A DNA stretch of 30,421 bases from JALZAQ01 sp038253885 (GTDB lineage Bacteria > Gemmatimonadota > Gemmatimonadetes > Gemmatimonadales > Gemmatimonadaceae): the NCBI GenBank assembly GCA_038253885.1, contig JBBSGP010000036.1:1-30421 (forward strand), given 5' to 3'. The translations under genes and the position numbers were made by a program. Below the pieces are notes generated by a model. It did not search any database. It was not told where the DNA came from and saw nothing but the letters and a program-made list of their open reading frames with translations. This document shows, one piece after another, positions 1-4,605 of this stretch (positions within the stretch are counted from its first letter, which is position 1; every line of letters starts with the position of its first letter).

Positions 1-126
1 CCCGCGCTCGACAGCGGCCCCGTTGTCGGCCTTCGGCCCGTCCTTTGGCCGTTTCCCGGTCGCCATCTCCACCATAAACTTCGCGAGCTGCGCCGTGTCG
101 CGGGGCCGTTTCGGGAGTTTCGCCAT
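1..126 (-). CDS. Small conserved hypothetical protein, 3' end cut by window edge
   Basis: The first 42 residues are visible, beginning MAKLPKRPRDTAQLAKFMVE. The rest lies beyond base 1. The Lys/Pro-rich start followed by an amphipathic helix resembles a widespread family of small basic bacterial proteins of unknown function, sometimes described as nucleic-acid-binding; I recall the family by its N-terminus only. The ATG at 124-126 is preceded by a GGGGGAG stretch about 13 bases upstream. It could be a host gene flanking a prophage or a phage gene; the window cannot decide. The reading frame is likely real because its composition is coding-like and unlike a shadow frame. Confidence 0.6.
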   Translation of the reverse strand, partial: MAKLPKRPRDTAQLAKFMVEMATGKRPKDGPKADNGAAVERG

Positions 127-167
127 ATTGGGAAGTTACTCCCCCTGCCCACTACTGTCTAATTCAA

Positions 168-326
168 ATTGACCCAACGCCGGACAGCGGGCGAAGGCAT
201 GCCGCCGAGGGCTCCGGCGGAAGCGAGAGATCCAGCGACGACGAGTACCGAAAGAGAGTCCGTGAGTCGGCGGAGAAAGTCATGAAGGCAAACCGTGAGG
301 TCCTGGATCGGCTCGCCACCAAGTAG
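168..326 (+). CDS. Possible small coding fragment without a clear start
   Basis: This frame ends at TAG 324-326. Its last 29 residues, about DDEYRKRVRESAEKVMKANR and on to LDRLATK, are charged, helical and protein-like. No ATG, GTG or TTG lies in frame near the beginning. The only in-frame candidates are ATT at 168 and ATG at 282, and the latter gives just 14 residues. An ATG at 199 opens a different, short frame ending at 285. It may be the remnant of a gene that lost its 5' end or is frameshifted. A strong plus-strand terminator follows 36 bases later, which supports transcription in this direction. Confidence 0.35.
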   Translation: MDPTPDSGRRHAAEGSGGSERSSDDEYRKRVRESAEKVMKANREVLDRLATK

Positions 327-362
327 CCCGACTCACGTCACATAACATCGGCATTTTAAGGT

Positions 363-398
363 GACGCCCGGGTCTTAAAGCTCGGGCGTCTTTTTTTT
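363..398 (+). terminator. Rho-independent terminator
   Basis: A ten-pair stem (GACGCCCGGG at 363-372 with CTCGGGCGTC at 381-390, one G.U pair) closes an 8-base loop and is followed by eight T residues at 391-398. The T tract is on the plus strand only, so it terminates rightward transcripts. It sits at the end of the leftward late genes, whose last stop codon is at 397-399. Confidence 0.85.
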
Positions 399-606
399 AA
401 GGCTCAACCGGCCGTCTGTGATCGCAGCGCGGGCAGCGCTCGAGCCGAGTCCACTCGCCGCAGGCGGTGGTCGTACATCTCCGGAGCGAGAGGCTCGAGC
501 TGGGCGGATAGCGGCGACCCGCGCCTGGGCGGAAGGCGCGCTCGAATTCGCTCGACGTTGGCCGGCCGAATGGCCGCCGCGGCCGGTTCGTTTTCGGCAG
601 CGTCAT
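397..606 (-). CDS. Small zinc-ribbon-like protein, last gene of the late operon
   Basis: A 69-residue protein begins at ATG 604-606, which overlaps the upstream stop in GGAGGATGA, an overlap that also supplies a ribosome binding site. The C-terminal half carries four cysteines in C-x4-C ... C-x2-C spacing (RRCTTTACGE and ERCPRCDHR), consistent with one zinc-binding ribbon. The N-terminal half is basic and Pro-rich. A longer in-frame ORF reaches 852, but its extension overlaps the upstream gene in a shadow frame, so I use the coupled start. The product is unrecognised; a small nucleic-acid- or protein-binding role is only a guess from the Cys pairs. Confidence 0.55.
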   Translation of the reverse strand: MTLPKTNRPRRPFGRPTSSEFERAFRPGAGRRYPPSSSLSLRRCTTTACGEWTRLERCPRCDHRRPVEP

Positions 607-866
607 CCTCCGACCTCGCCCGTGTACGGCTTCCCTTTCCAGTGTGTCGGCGGGTCCTTCAGGATCGGCGCGGTATGAGTGACGAGGCAGAGCGCGCAGG
701 CGGAGACCGTGGCGACCGGATCTGCGGACGGAACGCCGGGCGGCTGCAGCGCCCGGAGTGCGATCTCCGCGACGTTGGCGGACGCGTGCATCCCGATCTG
801 GCGGTAGTACGCGATGTCCGCGCGCACCGTGGCGTGGCAGCGACAGAGACAATACTTCGCGGCCAT
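603..866 (-). CDS. Cys-rich small hypothetical protein
   Basis: An 87-residue protein starts at ATG 864-866, preceded by GGTGAGG. The N-terminus contains a dense cysteine/histidine cluster (CLCRCH) and a second pair lies further on (CALC ... H), so metal binding is possible. The middle segment ADIAYYRQIGMHASANVAEI looks like amphipathic helix. It directly follows the spanin-like gene (4-base gap) and is translationally coupled to the zinc-ribbon gene after it. A longer ORF to 968 overlaps the spanin-like gene in another frame; the internal ATG with a ribosome binding site is the better start. Function unknown. Confidence 0.6.
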   Translation of the reverse strand: MAAKYCLCRCHATVRADIAYYRQIGMHASANVAEIALRALQPPGVPSADPVATVSACALCLVTHTAPILKDPPTHWKGKPYTGEVGG

Positions 867-871
867 GTGCC

Positions 872-1492
872 TCACCGGCACCCGGGCACGAAATGGACGA
901 TGCACGCCGCGACGCCGAGACCGACGCCGGCGAGACCCCATTTCACTTTCCCGCCGCGCGATTCCCACTTCTGGGCGCTGACGATCTTCTCCGTGTCGTG
1001 GAGCTGCGCTCTCAGCGCTTCACGGCCGGATGCGGCCATCTCGAGCGCGGAATCCTTCGCCGCGAGCGCGGTGGAACAGTCGCCCGCGAGTCGCGAGCAG
1101 TAGGCGTGCAGCGAGTCGGCGCGCCACTTCGCGATCACGGGCATCGGGATCGCTGAGAATTTCGACTCCCCGATCGGCGGCGGCGCCGGCGTCCAGAGCG
1201 TATCGGTAGGCCCTTCTGTCCAGTGGTCCACGAGTACGGAGTCGACGCGCACACGCGCGGCCGCGAGCTGCGCTTGCCCACGCCACGCCATCTCGTGCTC
1301 GAGGTGCAGCGTCGCCAGCGCACCCAGGCTATCCGCGCGAGACCGATGCTTCGCGATCACGGCGGACGCGTGGTGACCGCCCCAGAGCAGCGCGATCGCT
1401 CCGACGACGGCGACGGCCAGAGCGACGGAGCGCCAACGGCGGGCGCGGAGGTGCACCGCATCGAGCAGCGACGCCACGTCGCCGGGCGTCAC
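872..1492 (-). CDS. Spanin-like membrane protein (lysis), two hydrophobic segments
   Basis: The 206-residue product has an N-terminal membrane anchor at about residues 22-39 (ALAVAVVGAIALLWGG), then a charged, helical, periplasm-like region, and a second hydrophobic segment at about 186-203 near the C-terminus. Phage inner-membrane spanins (Rz type) have an N-terminal anchor followed by coiled coil; the second hydrophobic segment is atypical for them. The location beside the lysis genes supports a lysis role but does not prove it. The start is GTG at 1490-1492, with AGGGGG upstream. The divergent plus-strand operon begins about 120 bases away. Confidence 0.55.
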   Translation of the reverse strand: MTPGDVASLLDAVHLRARRWRSVALAVAVVGAIALLWGGHHASAVIAKHRSRADSLGALATLHLEHEMAWRGQAQLAAARVRVDSVLVDHWTEGPTDTLWTPAPPPIGESKFSAIPMPVIAKWRADSLHAYCSRLAGDCSTALAAKDSALEMAASGREALRAQLHDTEKIVSAQKWESRGGKVKWGLAGVGLGVAACIVHFVPGCR

Positions 1493-1505
1493 GCCAACCC
1501 CCTGA

Positions 1506-1538
1506 ATTCGGGGCTCACGATTCGGGTATTATTCGGGT
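1506..1538 (+). repeat. Three direct repeats ATTCGGG upstream of the promoter
   Basis: ATTCGGG occurs at 1506-1512, 1520-1526 and 1531-1537. The last two copies extend to ATTCGGGT and are 11 bases apart, about one helical turn. They lie immediately upstream of the -35 box of the plus-strand mini-operon and may be a regulator binding array. The binding protein is not known. Confidence 0.5.
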
Positions 1539-2566
1539 TGACCAGGGGGATATATTTCCCCCATATTCCACTCGTCGCCAGGAGAATCCCGTCCGGCCAA
1601 AGCAAGGAGATTCCCATGGAAATCACCGTCCTGAGTACCGAAAACGCCCGCATCGAAGGTCTGGATGTCACGCTGGTCTCGACCCGCGTCCGCGGTCTGG
1701 GCGGGCACACTCGCACCACGTGGGGCTGGACAGCCACGACCGAGACGGGGAAGGAATACAGCGGCGGCGGCGACACACGCGCCGCCGCTCTCTCGGCTGC
1801 CGCGCACGCGCTTCGGGTGGTCCCCTGGCTCACCCCGGCAGACCTGGACTGAGCGATGCACCCCCTGACGGGCGAAAAAATCCGCGCGGACGTGATGCGA
1901 ACGACGGCTACCGATCCGCTCGACGCCGAGTATTGGACGGGCTATCGGCACGGCCTGGCCGCGCAGAGCGAGGAGCACGACACGATCATGGGCGGGATCG
2001 GGTCTCCCGATCTCGCGCGGGATGCGCGGGGACGCGGCTACCGCGACGGGCTCACGTGGGCAGCCGAGGCACGGGAGGACTGACCCGTGACGGACGCCGA
2101 GTTGGTCCGCGCCGCAATTGATGCGAGTGGCCTCTCCGCCCGAGCGTGGGCGGAGCAGGTCATGGTCCGCGACGAGCGCACCATCCGATACTGGCTCGCC
2201 GGTCGGCCCGTGCCCGAGACTGTGCGCCGTCGGCTGCTGGCTGCACGAGACGAGAAGGGCAGCGGCAGCGATGCCGGTCGCGTTCGCCGCTAGGTCACTC
2301 ACACGCGTGAATCCCTGGCACAGCTCGTAGAGCACGCCCACGCCGAACGCGACGGCGCACGTCCATCCGAGCGGCACGCCGAGACGAGCCAGCGCCAGCA
2401 CGATGAAGCCATAGCTCACACCGTGGACGAACGCCTTCGGGTAGATCGCCTTTCCGAAAAACGTCCAGCGGCCACCGGACTTGTCATCCGGATCGAATTG
2501 CCAGACGGCGTTCGCGCCGCAGATAGCCAATAGCAGCGCGATGAAGAGGCCGGCGGCCCAGGTCAC
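1529..2566 (-). CDS. VanZ-like membrane protein; true C-terminus unresolved
   Basis: Only the first 110 or so residues look coding. They contain three hydrophobic helices (about 4-22, 48-62 and 66-80) and the motif YELCQGF ... RVSDLAANATGI, which resembles the conserved end of VanZ-type membrane proteins. The start is GTG 2564-2566, overlapping the stop of the upstream holin-like gene. The open frame then runs to 1529 with no stop, antisense to three well-formed plus-strand genes, and this part is Arg/Pro/Gly-rich like a shadow frame. Either the gene overlaps the mini-operon convergently or its original stop was lost when the mini-operon was inserted. A lysis-related role is inferred from position. 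Confidence 0.45.
   Translation of the reverse strand: MTWAAGLFIALLLAICGANAVWQFDPDDKSGGRWTFFGKAIYPKAFVHGVSYGFIVLALARLGVPLGWTCAVAFGVGVLYELCQGFTRVSDLAANATGIAAAALLVSCSQQPTAHSLGHGPTGEPVSDGALVADHDLLRPRSGGEATRINCGADQLGVRHGSVLPCLGCPREPVAVAASPRIPREIGRPDPAHDRVVLLALRGQAVPIARPILGVERIGSRRSHHVRADFFARQGVHRSVQVCRGEPGDHPKRVRGSRESGGACVAAAAVFLPRLGRGCPAPRGASVPAQTADAGRDQRDIQTFDAGVFGTQDGDFHGNLLALAGRDSPGDEWNMGEIYPPGQPE
1538..1567 (+). promoter_or_regulatory. Promoter with palindromic operator for the plus-strand mini-operon
   Basis: TTGACC (1538-1543) and CATATT (1562-1567) are separated by 18 bases, a plausible sigma70-type -35/-10 pair. Between them lies a perfect inverted repeat, GGGGGA at 1545-1550 and TCCCCC at 1557-1562, around TATATT. 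A protein on this palindrome would block polymerase, so it is a good operator candidate. The HTH protein encoded at 2087-2293 is an obvious but unproven candidate regulator. Confidence 0.55.
1616..1852 (+). CDS. Small hypothetical protein, first gene of plus-strand mini-operon
   Basis: The 78-residue product starts at ATG 1616 with an excellent AAGGAGA seven bases upstream. It looks like a compact alternating beta-strand domain (ITVLSTENARIEGLDVTLVS) followed by a C-terminal helix (AAALSAAAHALR). A longer in-frame ORF begins at 1223, but that extension runs antisense to the spanin-like gene and lacks a comparable start. The next gene begins three bases after its stop, so the two are co-transcribed. 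It lies on the opposite strand to all late genes, which suggests independent expression as an early, lysogenic or moron-type gene. Function unknown. Confidence 0.65.
   Translation: MEITVLSTENARIEGLDVTLVSTRVRGLGGHTRTTWGWTATTETGKEYSGGGDTRAAALSAAAHALRVVPWLTPADLD
1856..2083 (+). CDS. Small hypothetical protein, second gene of mini-operon
   Basis: A 75-residue acidic protein lies in a tight operon: three bases after the upstream stop and three before the next start. It contains two similar motifs, EYWTGYRHGL and GRGYRDGL, suggesting a short duplicated helical unit. No membrane segment or catalytic motif is visible. Its ribosome binding site is weak, so it may rely on translational coupling. Function unknown. 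Confidence 0.6.
   Translation: MHPLTGEKIRADVMRTTATDPLDAEYWTGYRHGLAAQSEEHDTIMGGIGSPDLARDARGRGYRDGLTWAAEARED
2087..2293 (+). CDS. Small helix-turn-helix protein, putative regulator
   Basis: This 68-residue protein starts at GTG 2087. Residues about 6-50 fit a compact helical DNA-binding domain of the XRE-like kind: helix LVRAAIDASG, helix ARAWAEQVMV, recognition-like segment DERTIRYWLAG, then PETVRRRLLAA. Very similar small HTH proteins are common in phages and chromosomes, judged by motif style only. It is the third gene of the plus-strand mini-operon, and the palindromic operator in that promoter makes autoregulation plausible. Its 3' end overlaps, antisense, the region encoding the last recognisable part of the VanZ-like membrane protein. 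Confidence 0.65.
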   Translation: MTDAELVRAAIDASGLSARAWAEQVMVRDERTIRYWLAGRPVPETVRRRLLAARDEKGSGSDAGRVRR

Positions 2567-2721
2567 TGTGCCTTCCCGCCCTTGAGGAACAGGTAGATCG
2601 CGACGGCGGCGAGCGGCACGGCGTAGAAGTAGCCGGTGCCGTTGCCCGCCTTGTCGATGTGTCCGAGCGCGGCGGCAACGAGAGCGGCGAGCGCGAAGAG
2701 AAATGCGGCGAGCTGGAACAT
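2563..2721 (-). CDS. Holin-like small membrane protein
   Basis: This is a 52-residue protein with two hydrophobic helices (about residues 2-19 and 31-46) joined by a short charged turn (GHIDKAGNG), ending KGGKAQ. The size, hairpin topology and basic C-terminus are typical of class II holins. It directly follows the endolysin gene. The start ATG at 2719-2721 has AGGAG nine bases upstream. An in-frame ORF to 2901 is a shadow of the endolysin. Confidence 0.65.
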   Translation of the reverse strand: MFQLAAFLFALAALVAAALGHIDKAGNGTGYFYAVPLAAVAIYLFLKGGKAQ

Positions 2722-2732
2722 GGGGGAGACTC

Positions 2733-3266
2733 CTAGAAGTGAGTGACGCCGGATTGCGGCTGGGGATGGACGTACCCGATCAGATGGTCGGTGTTGACCA
2801 GCTGCAGCGTGTACAGCTCGCCGTCGCGGGTCCACGGCATCCACGGCAGCCGAGAATTCCCCTCGAAATCCGTCAAATACGGAGTGAGGGACGCGAGACA
2901 ACTTCCGATGTGCGAGGCCGGGCCACGCCCGCCGCGCCCGTAGAGCACCGCGCAGCCGATCTCCGGTATCGAGGAGAAGCGCAGCGTCGCGAGCGCCCAG
3001 AGCCGCCAGCTCTCCGCCATCGCGGGATGCATCCCGCGCGAGTCATCGACCGGAGGGATCTCCGCGCCGGCGTCGCTCCACACCTCGGCCGCCTGGAGCG
3101 CGCACCACGGCGAGCCCAGCGGCACGCCGTACTTGCGGCAGAGGCCGTCGATCCACGGCGAGCGGTTCGAGCCCACTGGGATCTCGAACTGCGGCACGTC
3201 GCGCTGCGCGCGGCAGAAAATCCGCGCGTTCAGAGCTGGCAGGTTGCTCGGGAGAATGACGTCCAT
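2733..3266 (-). CDS. Endolysin, CHAP/NlpC-P60-type cysteine peptidase or amidase
   Basis: The 177-residue product matches the small phage CHAP/NlpC-like hydrolase pattern. The presumed nucleophile is Cys55 in GSPWCALQAAEVW, the general base His119 in GPASHIG, and the polar partner lies in the EGN motif at about 135-137. Such enzymes cut the peptide part of peptidoglycan for host lysis. No signal peptide is visible, so export would depend on a holin, and holin-like genes lie on both sides. ATG 3264-3266 directly abuts the TAG of the upstream lipoprotein gene, suggesting translational coupling. The Cys-His-EGN trio makes the family call fairly secure; the exact bond cleaved is unknown. Confidence 0.8.
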   Translation of the reverse strand: MDVILPSNLPALNARIFCRAQRDVPQFEIPVGSNRSPWIDGLCRKYGVPLGSPWCALQAAEVWSDAGAEIPPVDDSRGMHPAMAESWRLWALATLRFSSIPEIGCAVLYGRGGRGPASHIGSCLASLTPYLTDFEGNSRLPWMPWTRDGELYTLQLVNTDHLIGYVHPQPQSGVTHF

Positions 3267-3791
3267 CTACCGCCGCACGACCTGCGCGACGAGCGAGACC
3301 GGAGGCGCGTCCACGATGATCGTGCGACCCGTCACGGGCGGCATGCGCGTATCGAGGAAGATCGCGGGCAGTGCGGCCACAGTGCTGTCGATGCCGATGG
3401 TGATCGGCACGCTGCCCGAGAGCGCCTTGAGCTGGAGAGCGACGGGCGGGTTAGCGCCCGGCTTCACGTCGATGGTGACAGAGCCCGCGTGCGTGGTATC
3501 GCCGATCGCGTCCACGGCGGCAGCCGCGATCGTCCGGGCGCGACCGACCGGGATGATCAGTGTGCCGCTGACGGTGTTGCCGACGCGAGCGAGAGTCGTG
3601 CGCAGCGCCTGAGCGAGATCCGAAGCGGTGACGGTGATCCGGACTGCTGAGATCGTTGTTCCGGTCACATCGGCGCGGACCGGGAACGGCATGGTCGCGA
3701 CGGGCGGCGGGCTCACCATGTGCTCCGTGCAGGCAATCACGCCGACGGCGAGGACGAGAGAGACCAGAGAAAAGAGGCGGGCGGTTTTCAT
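3267..3791 (-). CDS. Lipoprotein in the lysis block
   Basis: This 174-residue protein has a classic lipoprotein signal: basic MKTAR, a hydrophobic core at 6-20, and a lipobox ending in Cys21 (GVIAC). The mature part is beta-rich, dominated by Thr/Val/Ile segments such as TISAVRITVTASDL and GTLIIPVGRARTI, consistent with an Ig-like or carboxypeptidase-regulatory-like fold. The gene abuts the endolysin gene. Phage lipoproteins in this position can be outer-membrane spanins, although those are usually shorter, or superinfection-exclusion proteins. The Thr/Val-rich style resembles Gemmatimonadota lipoproteins, so acquisition from a host is possible. The ribosome binding site is weak. Confidence 0.65.
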   Translation of the reverse strand: MKTARLFSLVSLVLAVGVIACTEHMVSPPPVATMPFPVRADVTGTTISAVRITVTASDLAQALRTTLARVGNTVSGTLIIPVGRARTIAAAAVDAIGDTTHAGSVTIDVKPGANPPVALQLKALSGSVPITIGIDSTVAALPAIFLDTRMPPVTGRTIIVDAPPVSLVAQVVRR

Positions 3792-3826
3792 GGGAGGGAA
3801 CTCGGGAGAGGGGGGGGAAGGCGGGG

Positions 3827-4147
3827 TTACTGCGCACGCGGCGAGCGGGGGGGCGGCGGATCGACGTCGAGGTGGGGAAACGGGCCGTCGCCCCGATCGA
3901 CGAAGCGCGCCGGCGCCGGCACGAGCGGCGGATCATCGCGGCGTCGGCCGCCTGGCATGAGATCACCGAACGTCTGGACCACGAACACCACAAAGGCGCG
4001 CGTGCCAGGAGGGTTAGCGATCCAGGCGGACGCCAGCGCGGGGACGAAACCGGCGAGAATCACGGGGACGCTCGTCTTGTACGCACCCCACGCGATCACG
4101 GCGGCGCCGAACAGGAAGAGAAAAGCGAGGAAGAGGCGGCGGATCAT
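3827..4147 (-). CDS. Membrane protein with Pro-rich tail (holin-like)
   Basis: The 106-residue product begins at ATG 4145-4147 with GGAGG upstream, inside an ATGA overlap with the preceding gene. Two hydrophobic stretches (about residues 4-20 and 26-44) are followed by a further hydrophobic patch near 49-60 and a Pro/Asp-rich C-terminus (DPPLVPAPARF ... DVDPPPPRSP). Position just before the lipoprotein and endolysin genes suggests a holin or antiholin. A longer in-frame ORF up to 4501 is a shadow of the preceding gene. Confidence 0.6.
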   Translation of the reverse strand: MIRRLFLAFLFLFGAAVIAWGAYKTSVPVILAGFVPALASAWIANPPGTRAFVVFVVQTFGDLMPGGRRRDDPPLVPAPARFVDRGDGPFPHLDVDPPPPRSPRAQ

Positions 4148-4422
4148 GCGAGGTCCTCCGCGCGGCGCGTGTGCACCCGGCGCTCGAAGCCGAACTCCGT
4201 GCGCAGGAACGCCTCGACTTCCTGCTGGCCGATCGCGGTCTGAGCGATGACGGTTTGGAGTCCGTTGCAGGCCTCGGAGAGCGTCTTCAGCTCCGGCGCG
4301 ATCGCGCGGCGCACGACGTGGATCCAGAGCGGCAACAGCATCCAGCGCAGGAGAGTCGTGACGGTCACGAGAACGGTGGCCATCCCACCGAGTTCGAGCC
4401 ATCCGAGCTTGGTAGGCGACAT
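4144..4422 (-). CDS. Single-pass membrane protein with coiled coil (holin/XhlA-like)
   Basis: This is a 92-residue protein with a membrane helix at about residues 10-34 (LGGMATVLVTVTTLLRWMLL) followed by a long amphipathic helix and a basic tail ending RRAEDLA. The arrangement resembles small phage holin-associated proteins. I chose ATG 4420-4422 because AGGAG lies eight bases upstream. An upstream in-frame ATG at 4462-4464 with GAGGA nearby would add 14 residues and is a real alternative. It is the first gene after the structured terminator element, so it opens the lysis block. Confidence 0.6.
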   Translation of the reverse strand: MSPTKLGWLELGGMATVLVTVTTLLRWMLLPLWIHVVRRAIAPELKTLSEACNGLQTVIAQTAIGQQEVEAFLRTEFGFERRVHTRRAEDLA

Positions 4423-4480
4423 CGCGGCTCCTGGGTGCTGCATGGCAGCGGTGGCGGGTGGCATCGTGTCCTCGCGGGAC

Positions 4481-4585
4481 GGAAACGAAAAACGGCGCCA
4501 TCCCCTCGAGCTCGAAGGGCGGCGCCGTGCGCTACGGCAGATCCTGAATTGTGGTCCTGCGGTGCTACGGAACTCTACTCAATAG
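4481..4585 (-). repeat. Structured two-copy element, copy A (before lysis genes)
   Basis: Read on the minus strand, this about 105-base segment shares its layout with 21010-21112: CTATT at the start, the block ACAATTCAG (4543-4551 region), the identical 16-base block GCCGTAGCGCACGGCG (4523-4538), then a long hairpin ending in CGCCGTTTTTC. The sequence inside the hairpin differs between copies but still pairs, a covariation signature. The 16-base block can form its own small hairpin (GCCGT/ACGGC, loop AGCGC) that would compete with the terminator stem. Confidence 0.65.
4487..4528 (-). terminator. Rho-independent terminator after the tail genes
   Basis: On the minus strand, ACGGCGCC (4521-4528) pairs with GGCGCCGT (4493-4499 plus the adjacent A). 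Inside, CCCTTCGAG pairs with CTCGAGGGG. Five T residues follow at 4488-4492. It separates the tail-tip gene from the lysis genes. Confidence 0.75.
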
Positions 4586-4605
4586 ACGAGCGACGGCCCG
4601 TCCTC

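Noticed and set aside
199..285. 28-residue plus-strand ORF starting at ATG 199
   Set aside because: It is Arg/Ser-rich and out of frame with the more protein-like sequence ending at 326; no ribosome binding site.
1223..1615. N-terminal extension of the first mini-operon gene to 1223
   Set aside because: The extension is antisense to the spanin-like gene and covers the promoter region; ATG 1616 has a near-perfect ribosome binding site.
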